Source of the DNA: Oscillospiraceae bacterium | GTDB lineage: Bacteria; Bacillota; Clostridia; Lachnospirales; Lachnospiraceae | Direction: 5' to 3' | Assembly (NCBI GenBank): GCA_021771715.1 | Contig: JAETOO010000007.1 | Span: 95,221-159,220 of the forward strand | Length of the DNA stretch: 64,000 nucleotides | Shown here: in pieces, positions 57,417-64,000 of the stretch | Layout of the letters: each line of letters begins with the position of its first letter | How positions within the stretch are numbered: the first letter of the stretch is position 1 | Notes under the pieces: generated by a model | The model's database searches: none | The model's input: the letters and a program-made list of their open reading frames with translations, nothing else | What the model was told of the DNA's origin: nothing | Program-made: the position numbers and the translations under genes

Positions 57417-57907
57417 TACAATTCTCCTTCTGGCACAGTGCCCACAAAGTTCAGATATCCTAACGCCTTTTCAGAGGTTAATACCAACTGGTTATACAGC
57501 TTCTTGATTTTCAATGCCTCCAAGGTCTGCTCTTTCGTCAGCGCACCGGCGCTATAGAGAGTAAAGGTAGTATAAACATCATCGTTGGCAACGGGCCCAT
57601 ATATCAACTCATATTCCTGTTCGTCATAGTGTCCTGACCGATTTTCTGAAACAAAATCAAGCCATGCCTCATTTGGTGCGTCAAAATGGAGTACAGAACA
57701 TTCCTTAAAAGCAGTCTCCTCGTCAAGCTCATAGATGTTGACGATTTTTCCACCTTCGCGGCGGCGCCGGTACACTTTGTCAGCAAAGGCTATGGCCTGA
57801 CCTCTGTTAGTCGTGGTATAAAACCCAAAGCCAAAATCCAGGAACCGATTCTGGTGAATCAGGCGCGGTTTGGAAACAACCACATTACTTCCATGATACA
57901 AAATCAT
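57416..57907 (-). CDS. DUF3990 protein, putative ADP-ribosyltransferase-like toxin
   Basis: This 163-residue protein begins MILYHGSNVVVSKPRLI and contains LDFGFGFYTTTNRGQAIAFADKV, the H-x-S/Y-T-T core of DUF3990, a family of the ADP-ribosyltransferase clan, and later EYELIYGPVANDDVY with the acidic residue region. Such proteins are proposed NAD-dependent toxins. It is first in a three-gene coupled operon with the small protein and DUF3791. The start lies at ATG 57907. Function is inferred from family and arrangement, not shown. Confidence 0.85.
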   Translation of the reverse strand: MILYHGSNVVVSKPRLIHQNRFLDFGFGFYTTTNRGQAIAFADKVYRRRREGGKIVNIYELDEETAFKECSVLHFDAPNEAWLDFVSENRSGHYDEQEYELIYGPVANDDVYTTFTLYSAGALTKEQTLEALKIKKLYNQLVLTSEKALGYLNFVGTVPEGEL

Positions 57908-58123
57908 ATGTTATCCTCCACTACCCTCTCTCCAAACTGTCGTAACAATAAGCATTTCTCTCATCTAATTCAATTATATACACCATGTACTAAAATATCA
58001 ACAACTCAAACTCAAAATGAAAAGAGACATAACTGGAAAAACGTCAGAAACTATGATATGCTGAACGAAAGAATCCTGCGTGAAACAGAAAACAATATAA
58101 AAGGAAAAAGGAGCTCTGATCAA

Positions 58124-58693
58124 ATGAAACTATGCATCGTATCCTTCAGCGGACGTTCCGGCGGGAATTGCAGCTGCATCGCAGAAATGCTTCGTCAGAA
58201 ACTGGGCGCGAAACACGATGTCGCTGTTTATGATTTTTCTTCGCTCTCGATTGCCCCGTGCGGGCGCTGCAGCTACGAATGTTTTCAGGCCGGGGAACTC
58301 TGTCCCTATTCTCACGATCCAGAGTTTTCCATCTGTGACACACTTACAGACAGTGACGCCGCATGCCTGATCGTTCCCAATTACTGCGACTATCCCTGTG
58401 CCAATTTTTTCGCCTTCAACGAGCGAAGCCAGGGCTATTTTCAGCATCATCCGAAGCGTCTGGAGCAATATCTGTCCGTCCGCAAGAAATTCATCGTGGT
58501 CAGCAATACCGGCCAGGACAATTTTGTGACTGCCTTTCGCGACCATATCCCGGAAGGATGGTCGCCTGACATTTTATTTCTCCGTGCCCTGCAGTTCCAC
58601 AGGAGCAGCATTCGCGGCGACCTGATGGAAACTGCAGATGCGAGAGAGGCCGTCCTTCACTTCATGGAAGACCTCTATCCGTCAAACACGTGA
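58124..58693 (+). CDS. Flavodoxin-like NAD(P)H-dependent reductase
   Basis: This 189-residue protein begins MKLCIVSFSGRSGGNCSCIAEML, the FMN phosphate loop of NADPH-dependent FMN reductases, and has CGRCSYECFQAGELCPY, a Cys-rich segment that may bind an iron-sulfur centre, VSNTGQDN and PNYCDYPCANFF. Length is typical for the family. AAGGAG lies 10 bases before ATG 58124; the longer upstream frame crosses the spacer and is not used. It converges with the folate operon. Substrate unknown. Confidence 0.85.
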   Translation: MKLCIVSFSGRSGGNCSCIAEMLRQKLGAKHDVAVYDFSSLSIAPCGRCSYECFQAGELCPYSHDPEFSICDTLTDSDAACLIVPNYCDYPCANFFAFNERSQGYFQHHPKRLEQYLSVRKKFIVVSNTGQDNFVTAFRDHIPEGWSPDILFLRALQFHRSSIRGDLMETADAREAVLHFMEDLYPSNT

Positions 58694-58720
58694 CAGCAGG
58701 CCGAGGACAGCCGGGACCGC

Positions 58721-59557
58721 TTACACGCCCTTTGCTGCCTCTCTCTGCAGCTCCGTCATCGTCTTTTTCAGGATCGGATGGCGCAGATTAGGCGCGATCT
58801 CGGCCATCGGGCGGAGCACAAAATCCCGCAGATGCATCTCAACGTGCGGGACAATCAGCGTTTCCGTCTCAAAAACTTCATCGTCATACAGAAGCAGATC
58901 CAGATCCAGCGTGCGCGGTCCCCAGTGAACCAGCCGTTCCCGGTGCGCCGCCTGCTCGATCTCATGCATGCGATCCAGGAGCTCCTGCGGCGTCAGCAGG
59001 GTGCGCAGCCGCAGACACGCATTCAGAAAATCATCCTGCTCCACTCCGCCGTACGGCGCCGTCACGAGATACGATGAAACCTGCTCCACGCTGCAGTCTG
59101 CCAGGGCGTCAAGCGCAGCGACCGCCCCGTCAAGATACGCTTTCTTGTCTCCAAGGTTCGAGCCAAGCGCAATGTACGCCGTGTGCCAGAACCGCGTGAT
59201 CCGCACGGAGACCGCTTCGAGCGGCAGGCCGACCGGCGCCCACGGCTTTTTCAGCTCCAGCGTCACGCCCGCCAGCAGCGGGTACCGGTGCAGCAGCGCC
59301 GCCGCGAGCTGCTCCGCGGCAGCCTCAATCAGCTTGCAGGTGTGCGCCTTCATGTACTCCACGATAAAGCAGCTGACCTCCCCGTAATTCGTGGATGCCG
59401 CCAGATCGTCCGTCTGACCGGCACGCCGGGTATCTGTGTACATCACCAGCGACACCACAAACTTCTGCCCCAGCCTGGTCTCCTCCGGGTACACTCCGTG
59501 ATTTGCGAAAAATTCAAGATTCTCGATTCTGATCTCGTCATAGTCTTTCCTACTCAT
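58721..59557 (-). CDS. folBK: Bifunctional dihydroneopterin aldolase / HPPK
   Basis: This 278-residue fusion catalyses two steps of pterin synthesis. Residues 1-115 are FolB (IRIENLEFFANHGVYPEE, YGEVSCFIVEYM, LIEAAAEQLAAALL, VTLELKKPWAPVG). Residues 120-278 are FolK (AYIALGSNLGDKKAYLDGAV, APYGGVEQDDFLNACL, WGPRTLDLDLLLYDD, HVEMHLRDFVLRPMAEIAP). ATG 59557 is chosen from the FolB start; GGGAG is 13 bases upstream, a poor spacing. It is the last gene of the folate cluster, with a 99-bp repeat element inserted ahead of it. Confidence 0.94.
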   Translation of the reverse strand: MSRKDYDEIRIENLEFFANHGVYPEETRLGQKFVVSLVMYTDTRRAGQTDDLAASTNYGEVSCFIVEYMKAHTCKLIEAAAEQLAAALLHRYPLLAGVTLELKKPWAPVGLPLEAVSVRITRFWHTAYIALGSNLGDKKAYLDGAVAALDALADCSVEQVSSYLVTAPYGGVEQDDFLNACLRLRTLLTPQELLDRMHEIEQAAHRERLVHWGPRTLDLDLLLYDDEVFETETLIVPHVEMHLRDFVLRPMAEIAPNLRHPILKKTMTELQREAAKGV

Positions 59558-59875
59558 TTTCTCAGTCTTTCTCCCTGATCTGTTTCTCGATGTATCAGAA
59601 AGAGGATGATGCAATATACTGCAGATCTGCAAGCACTGGTACTTATGTGATGATCCCTATACCAGTATTTTCAATTACCAGTAATTTCGCAACACCCTCC
59701 TTACTTTCCCGGTTTCTCCGGTGACTTCCGTAAACATCTTCCTCTATCACCGCTGAACCGTGACATACCTATCTTCGCTCCCATTACTTGAAAGCATGAC
59801 ATATCGCTCTGCGCTCACTCTCCCTGTTGGTCAGCGGACACGCATCTCCCTCTCTGAGCAATAATTCCACTCCGC
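59558..59875. other. Spacer between folP and folBK with a 99-bp element
   Basis: About 320 bases with no gene. The 99-bp inverted-repeat element lies at 59602-59700; the remaining 175 bases hold nothing that I recognise. The gap interrupts an otherwise compact folate operon. Confidence 0.5.
59602..59700. repeat. 99-bp inverted-repeat element, copy 2
   Basis: This is the homologue of 22218-22316, of identical length and same orientation, with ends GAGGATGATGCAA and TTTCGCAACACCCTCC. Shared inner blocks are GCAGA-CTGCAA, ACTGGTA and GATC. Its terminal complementarity is imperfect compared with the other copy. It separates folP from folBK. Confidence 0.75.
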
Positions 59876-60688
59876 CTACCTGCACTCCCGCAAGATCGCC
59901 TGCGTCATCCGGATCGCGCGAAGGTTCTCCTTGACGTCGTGCACACGGATGAATGCGGCGTGCTTTTCCACGCCCAGCACCGTCGTCACAAGCGTTCCCT
60001 CCACTCTCTCATCCGTCGGCAGATTCAGGGTGAGTCCGATCACCGACTTGCGCGAGGTGGCGAGCAGCACCGGGTAACCCAGCGCCACGAGCCGCTCCAG
60101 GTGATGGATCGCCGTCAGGTTGTTCTCGTACGTCTTTCCAAAGCCGACGCCCGGGTCCAGAATGATCTGCTCGTCCTTCACCCCCGCCGCCTTCGCGATG
60201 GCGACAGAGTCCAGCAGATCCTGGCACATCTCGTCCAGGAAATTCCCGTACTCTGCCTTCTCGCGGTTGTGCATGAGGCAGCAGGGCACCTGGTACTGTG
60301 CGATCAGATCCGCGACACGGCGGTCGTACTTCAGTCCCCAGATATCATTGACGAGATCGGCTCCCGCCGCGAGCGCCGCCTCAACCACCTCACTTTTATA
60401 GCTGTCGATGGATACCGGAATATCGAAGTTGGACTTGACCATCTCGATCATCGGCACCACGCGCTCGATCTCCTCCTGCACGCTGATCTGCACATGCCCT
60501 GGTCTGGTCGACTCCCCGCCAATATCTATGATCGAAGCGCCCTCCTCGATCATATCCGCAGTATGGCGCTTCGCCTTCTCCGCATCGTTCCATCTCCCGC
60601 CGTCCGAAAACGAATCCGGCGTCACATTCAAAATACCCATAAGATAGCAGTCATTTTTTACATCAAATTCACGGTTTCCAATTCTCAT
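59876..60688 (-). CDS. folP: Dihydropteroate synthase
   Basis: FolP (270 residues) joins pterin pyrophosphate and p-aminobenzoate. Blocks: MGILNVTPDSFSDGGRW, IDIGGESTRPGHV, VPVSIDSYKSEV-type IPVSIDSYKSEVVEAAL, VNDIWGLKYD, CCLMHNREKAEY, IILDPGVGFGKTYENN and LLATSRKSVIG. Length is normal. ATG 60688 matches the family start (MRIGNREFDVK). It follows the HD-domain gene by about 130 bases. Confidence 0.96.
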   Translation of the reverse strand: MRIGNREFDVKNDCYLMGILNVTPDSFSDGGRWNDAEKAKRHTADMIEEGASIIDIGGESTRPGHVQISVQEEIERVVPMIEMVKSNFDIPVSIDSYKSEVVEAALAAGADLVNDIWGLKYDRRVADLIAQYQVPCCLMHNREKAEYGNFLDEMCQDLLDSVAIAKAAGVKDEQIILDPGVGFGKTYENNLTAIHHLERLVALGYPVLLATSRKSVIGLTLNLPTDERVEGTLVTTVLGVEKHAAFIRVHDVKENLRAIRMTQAILRECR

Positions 60689-60821
60689 ATCCTGCCGCCT
60701 TTCCTTTCTGACTCCGCAGAACTCTCCCTGTACCCCTGTGCTTTCCCACATCCATTCTCCACACTTTGGCACAGTCATACTATCCGCTGCCTCGCACGTA
60801 TCTGTCTATACCGATCTGCCG

Positions 60822-61364
60822 TTATCCCTTGAGCACCCTGTTTTTCTTCTCTGCTCCCCAGTTGCATTCTGCCTCCGCCTCGCAGAACAGACACATCCGG
60901 GACGCTTTATCCGCCCGGTAGATCAACCCTGCCAGGTTGTCCAGCGTGCGGGTCTGGGCTGTCCGGTGACTTGCGATCGCGTCCAAAATCTCCTTCTGCT
61001 CCTCATCCGCGAATCCGCAGTCGCGCAGAATCTCCTCCGCAACCATCACACTGCCCTCATCGTGCGGGATCCCTTTTTCATACTCCAGCCCGCGCCCGAT
61101 GTCGTGCAGCAATCCCGCCGCATAGATCCGCTCCTTCGAAATTCCCAGCCCGCGCTCGAGATTCTCGATCCAGGCCAGCCGCGCCACATCCAGAAAATGC
61201 GCCGTATCATGTCTGCAGAACTTGCGCGTCTGCTCCAGCCCTGCAATCCGCCGCACGCTCTCCCGCCACTGCGGATGCGCGCAGATCCGCCAAATCCGCG
61301 CCATCACAGACACAGACGTCTCGCCATCTGCAGTTTTCTGCTGTGCCTTTTCAACATACTCCAT
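60822..61364 (-). CDS. HD-domain phosphohydrolase in the folate operon
   Basis: This 180-residue protein has an HD fold: KFCRHDTAHFLDVARLAWI (His-Asp), then AAGLLHDIGRGLEYEKGIPHDEGSVMVAEEIL with the H-D metal pair, and AIASHRTAQTRT. The family hydrolyses phosphoesters, often nucleotides. Its location between folE and folP is recurrent in Firmicutes; it could be the dephosphorylation step of dihydroneopterin triphosphate or an unrelated nucleotidase. Both are inference. It follows folE by about 40 bases. Confidence 0.85.
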   Translation of the reverse strand: MEYVEKAQQKTADGETSVSVMARIWRICAHPQWRESVRRIAGLEQTRKFCRHDTAHFLDVARLAWIENLERGLGISKERIYAAGLLHDIGRGLEYEKGIPHDEGSVMVAEEILRDCGFADEEQKEILDAIASHRTAQTRTLDNLAGLIYRADKASRMCLFCEAEAECNWGAEKKNRVLKG

Positions 61365-61403
61365 ACTCGCTGTCCTTTCGCCTGCATCGCTCCACTGTGT
61401 CGC

Positions 61404-61961
61404 TCATCGTCTCTCCAGCATCCGGAAGAATTTGTTCTGCAGCTTCTCGTCCTCGTCGAACACGCCGCGCGTCACCACCGTCACGGTCTTTGTCCCCGGC
61501 TTCTTGATTCCGCGCATCGTCATGCACATGTGCTCCGCCTCGATCAGCACCATCACGCCCTGCGGCTTCAGCTCCTCCATGAAGACATCCGCAATCTGGG
61601 CGGTGAGCCGCTCCTGCAGCTGAAAGCGCTTCGCGTAGACCTCGACCGTCCGAGCGATCTTGCTCAGGCCGACCACCTCCCCGTCCGGGATATAGGCGAT
61701 CGCCGCCGTCCCGTAAAATGGCAGCATATGGTGCTCACAGAACGAGTAGAAATGGATCTCCTTTTCCATCACCATGTCATTGTCGTCCACATGAAAACGC
61801 TTTTTCAGATGGTGCGCCGCGTCATCCGTGTAACCCGCCGCAAGCTCCTCGTACATCCGCGCGATCCGGTCCGGAGTCTCCAGCAATCCCTCCCGGTGAA
61901 TATCCTCCCCGATTCCATCCAGAATCAGTCTCACGCCTTCCTTTATCTTCTCCTTATCCAT
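61404..61961 (-). CDS. folE: GTP cyclohydrolase I
   Basis: FolE (185 residues) opens GTP to dihydroneopterin triphosphate. Motifs: [68 protein letters not shown] with the zinc Cys-His-His, and [24 protein letters not shown]. Length is typical. ATG 61961 overlaps the end of folC by 8 bases and follows GGAGG. It is the second gene of the operon. Confidence 0.97.
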   Translation of the reverse strand: MDKEKIKEGVRLILDGIGEDIHREGLLETPDRIARMYEELAAGYTDDAAHHLKKRFHVDDNDMVMEKEIHFYSFCEHHMLPFYGTAAIAYIPDGEVVGLSKIARTVEVYAKRFQLQERLTAQIADVFMEELKPQGVMVLIEAEHMCMTMRGIKKPGTKTVTVVTRGVFDEDEKLQNKFFRMLERR

Positions 61962-63471
61962 TGTGACGCCCTCCATTCTGTACTTCCCGCTCTGCCTCCC
62001 CAAGATAAGACAGGGAGCCAAAGATCACAACCACATCCTCCGGCGATGCATTCGCAAGGCTTTTCCTCACCGCCTCCGCGATGCTCCCCGCCGCCTCGAC
62101 CGAGGGATTTACCTTCGCCACTGCTGCCGCCAGCTCTCTGGCCGGAAGCGCGCGCGGATTGCCCGGCGTCTCAACTGTGATAATGTGCTCCGCGAGCGGA
62201 GCCGTCAATCGAATCACCTCGTTATAATCTTTATCCTGAAACATTCCAAAAATATAGAACATCCGCTTTCCACTGAAATAGAGCTGCAGCGATTCCCGCA
62301 GTGTCCGCGCGGCAGCCGGATTGTGCGCCCCGTCCATAATGATGTACGGCTCCCTGCCAATCACCGTAAAACGGCCGCGCCACACCGTCTCCTGCATTCC
62401 TCTGCGCGCCTGCTCCTCCGAGATCTGATATCCAAGCGCGCACAGCGCCTCGATCCCCTCGAGCGCCACCGCTGCGTTCACGATTTGATAGCTCCCCGCA
62501 AGCGAGATCTCCACCTGTTCCCAATCTCTGACACTGCATTGCACAGGAGCATGGCACACTGCCAATTTTCTGCGATCAGTTGCGCGATCTGCACCGCATG
62601 TTCTGCCCTCTTCTGTGCTTTGCATCATGCCGCCTTCTGCGCAATCCCATGCTGCAACTCCTGACACACGCGCGCTATGCAGATCACGGACATCCGGCAT
62701 CTGCATTTTCCCGGCAGACGCAAAACTCTGTATCCGTGTCCCTGCGCGATAGGACAGCTGCTGCCGCTCGCACCCGTAGCGCACATCCCGGATCTGCTCC
62801 GGGTTCACAGTCCGCAGCGTGCACTCCTTCTCCTGACAGGTCTCCTCGATCACCCGCCGGGCCTCCGGCTCCTGAGGAGCGGAAACCACCTGCGTATGCG
62901 GCTTGATGATCCCTGCCTTCTGCGATGCGATCTTTGCGAGCGTGTCGCCCAAAAATTCCATGTGGTCCATGCTGATCGGGGCAATCACCTCGAGCACCGT
63001 CGTATCGATGATATTCGTTGCGTCGAGCAGGCCGCCCATCCCGGTCTCAAGTACCACAATATCACATTTTTTCTCTTTGAAATACAAAAAGGCAAGGACC
63101 GTCTCTACCTCAAAAATCGTCGGCGTCCCTGCATCTTTTTCCTGCATGTCCCTGGTGGCTTCCGCTATGGCTGTCACATGTGCCGCCAGAGACTCCCTGT
63201 TAATTTTTTCACCGTCAACCTGTATCTTTTCCCTGTAAGAAAACAGAGTCGGGGACAGATACCTTCCAGTCCGATATCCCGCAGTCGACAGCACCGTCGA
63301 GAGATACGCCAGAACAGACCCCTTTCCATTTGTGCCGGAAATGTGGATAAATTTTAAGTCCTTCTGAGGATTGCCAAGCCTGCCGAGCAGCTCTCTCATA
63401 TTATCCAAGCCAAGTACACTTCCGTATTTGGACACCTGGTCCAAATATACTCTTGCTTCTTTGTAATTCAT
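61954..63471 (-). CDS. folC: Folylpolyglutamate synthase/dihydrofolate synthase with an insert
   Basis: FolC (505 residues) adds glutamates to folates. The Mur ligase motifs are intact: [80 protein letters not shown], and in the C-terminal domain [11 protein letters not shown] and [10 protein letters not shown]. The usual length is about 430; about 65 residues (252-316, [10 protein letters not shown] through QCSVRDWEQ, rich in Ala, Arg and Cys) are inserted just before the [16 protein letters not shown] block. This leaves both domains in frame. It is the first gene of the folate operon, with a promoter at 63639-63667. Confidence 0.94.
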   Translation of the reverse strand: MNYKEARVYLDQVSKYGSVLGLDNMRELLGRLGNPQKDLKFIHISGTNGKGSVLAYLSTVLSTAGYRTGRYLSPTLFSYREKIQVDGEKINRESLAAHVTAIAEATRDMQEKDAGTPTIFEVETVLAFLYFKEKKCDIVVLETGMGGLLDATNIIDTTVLEVIAPISMDHMEFLGDTLAKIASQKAGIIKPHTQVVSAPQEPEARRVIEETCQEKECTLRTVNPEQIRDVRYGCERQQLSYRAGTRIQSFASAGKMQMPDVRDLHSARVSGVAAWDCAEGGMMQSTEEGRTCGADRATDRRKLAVCHAPVQCSVRDWEQVEISLAGSYQIVNAAVALEGIEALCALGYQISEEQARRGMQETVWRGRFTVIGREPYIIMDGAHNPAAARTLRESLQLYFSGKRMFYIFGMFQDKDYNEVIRLTAPLAEHIITVETPGNPRALPARELAAAVAKVNPSVEAAGSIAEAVRKSLANASPEDVVVIFGSLSYLGEAEREVQNGGRHNG

Positions 63472-63638
63472 GATGCTCCTATCCGGGAATATTCCCCTTT
63501 TCTTCCATTCTGCAGCGCTACGCTGGAGAACGCATTTTCCGCACAGACAAGCCTGAACTTCCTGCTCCTTTCATGTCAGCGCAAGGCACCTGTCAGCGGA
63601 TCCTACGAGGCCCGTAAACTGCACGGCCCTTGCGTCGT

Positions 63639-63667
63639 ATTATACACTTTTTTCCCGGCCACCGCAA
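63639..63667 (-). promoter_or_regulatory. Promoter of the folate operon
   Basis: On the minus strand TTGCGG (63662-63667) and a consensus TATAAT (63639-63644) are 17 bases apart, about 170 bases before the folC start codon. Confidence 0.7.
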
Positions 63668-63737
63668 TCGTTTCCTAAATGATTCGAAACTTTTTCTCTT
63701 CTCTTCCATCTTACAATACAGACAACGAATCGGCAAC

Positions 63738-63763
63738 AAAAAAAGCACCGAGATCCTCGATGC
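63738..63763 (-). terminator. Terminator of the rRNA operon
   Basis: On the minus strand GCATCGAG pairs with CTCGGTGC around ATC (63745-63763), followed by seven T. It lies about 125 bases beyond the end of the 23S rRNA. Confidence 0.8.
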
Positions 63764-63889
63764 CTTCGCACATACCTTCAAAACCACATACAGAATCATT
63801 CCTGTTCATCCGATTTCTTCAACTTCTCTTTCAGTTCTTTTCGAACCTCTAACCCTACCGTGCGTCGAAATCTCTTTCTCCGCTTTTGG

Positions 63890-64000
63890 ATAAGCTTGCG
63901 ACCGATTAGTAGCAGTCAGCTCCATGTGTTGCCACACTTCCACCTCTGCCCTATCTACCTCGTGTTCTTCAAGGGGTCTTAGGATATCTCATCTTGAGGG
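63890..64000 (-). rRNA. rrl: 23S ribosomal RNA, 3' end (continues beyond the window)
   Basis: The minus-strand sequence contains the conserved 3' part of 23S rRNA: CTCAAGATGAGATATCC, then the GATAGG, GAGGTGGAAGTGTGGCAACA and GGAGCTGAC-GCTACTAATCGGTCG blocks of helices 99-101. The exact 3' terminus (near 63890) is estimated; the remaining about 2.8 kb lie outside the window. Confidence 0.93.

Larger units (their letters stand above)
63472..63889. other. Spacer between the rRNA operon and the folate operon
   Basis: On the minus strand it contains the 23S 3' trailer, the rrn terminator (63738-63763), the folC promoter (63639-63667) and the folC leader. No 5S rRNA or tRNA gene is seen between the 23S end and the terminator. 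Confidence 0.6.

Noticed and set aside
63472..63889. 5S rRNA or tRNA gene after 23S
   Set aside because: I could not find the conserved 5S blocks or any cloverleaf with a GTTC-type T loop in this stretch on the minus strand.

Overview
The window looks like a chromosome segment of a GC-rich member of the Clostridia, most probably a Lachnospiraceae-type Firmicute. The evidence is strong GGAGG ribosome binding sites, GTG/TTG starts, a GatCAB amidotransferase with an archaeal-type non-discriminating AspRS behind a T-box leader, AsnA, an LL-diaminopimelate aminotransferase (DapL), a GntR/YtrA-type ABC operon, an ANTAR protein next to glutamine synthetase, and DUF3990/DUF3791 genes. Nearly all genes are on the minus strand, the same strand as the 23S rRNA whose 3' end closes the window.

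Layout, left to right. 1-10 kb: the start of an amidohydrolase, two intergenic tandem arrays, a GntR-regulated ABC transporter operon, an SH3b lipoprotein, and a very large RND-family permease with a long coiled-coil insert. 10-24 kb: a large folded inverted-repeat element, class III ribonucleotide reductase (nrdD), a deacetylase-like lipoprotein, gatCAB, a zinc-ribbon membrane protein with 13-residue repeats, T-box-controlled aspS and divergent asnA. 22-26 kb: a thiamine thiazole operon (thiS-F-G-H-E) under a TPP riboswitch. 26-31 kb: dapL, dapF (carrying an in-frame repeat insert), an ANTAR regulator and glnA with a promoter and leader hairpin. 31-42 kb: an LtaS-like synthase, a lipoprotein, glgA, a methyltransferase, a COG2426 membrane protein, hisC, an ABC exporter and glmM.

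42.7-49.4 kb is a visibly AT-richer accessory cassette. A secreted small protein, a lipoprotein, a two-permease ABC transporter and an exported protein lie behind a promoter overlapped by a perfect 38-bp palindrome of BlaI/MecI type, next to a BlaI-like repressor and an M56 (BlaR1-like) sensor with an unusual Cys/His tail. This is my leading candidate for an undescribed system.

49.6-58.7 kb: a Ktr/Trk potassium uptake pair divergent from a KdpDE-like two-component system, a ferredoxin-domain aldo/keto reductase, a minisatellite, an M50-like protease, a DUF3990/DUF3791 cassette (putative ADP-ribosyltransferase toxin-antitoxin) and a flavodoxin-like reductase. 58.7-63.9 kb: a folate operon (folC-folE-HD protein-folP-folBK), then the rRNA operon terminator and the 23S 3' end.

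An unusual theme is the abundance of short-period tandem repeats (18, 37, 38, 39 and 45 bp), several inside or trailing housekeeping genes, together with small palindromic dispersed elements present in two copies. All functional calls rest on reading motifs by eye; no database search was possible.
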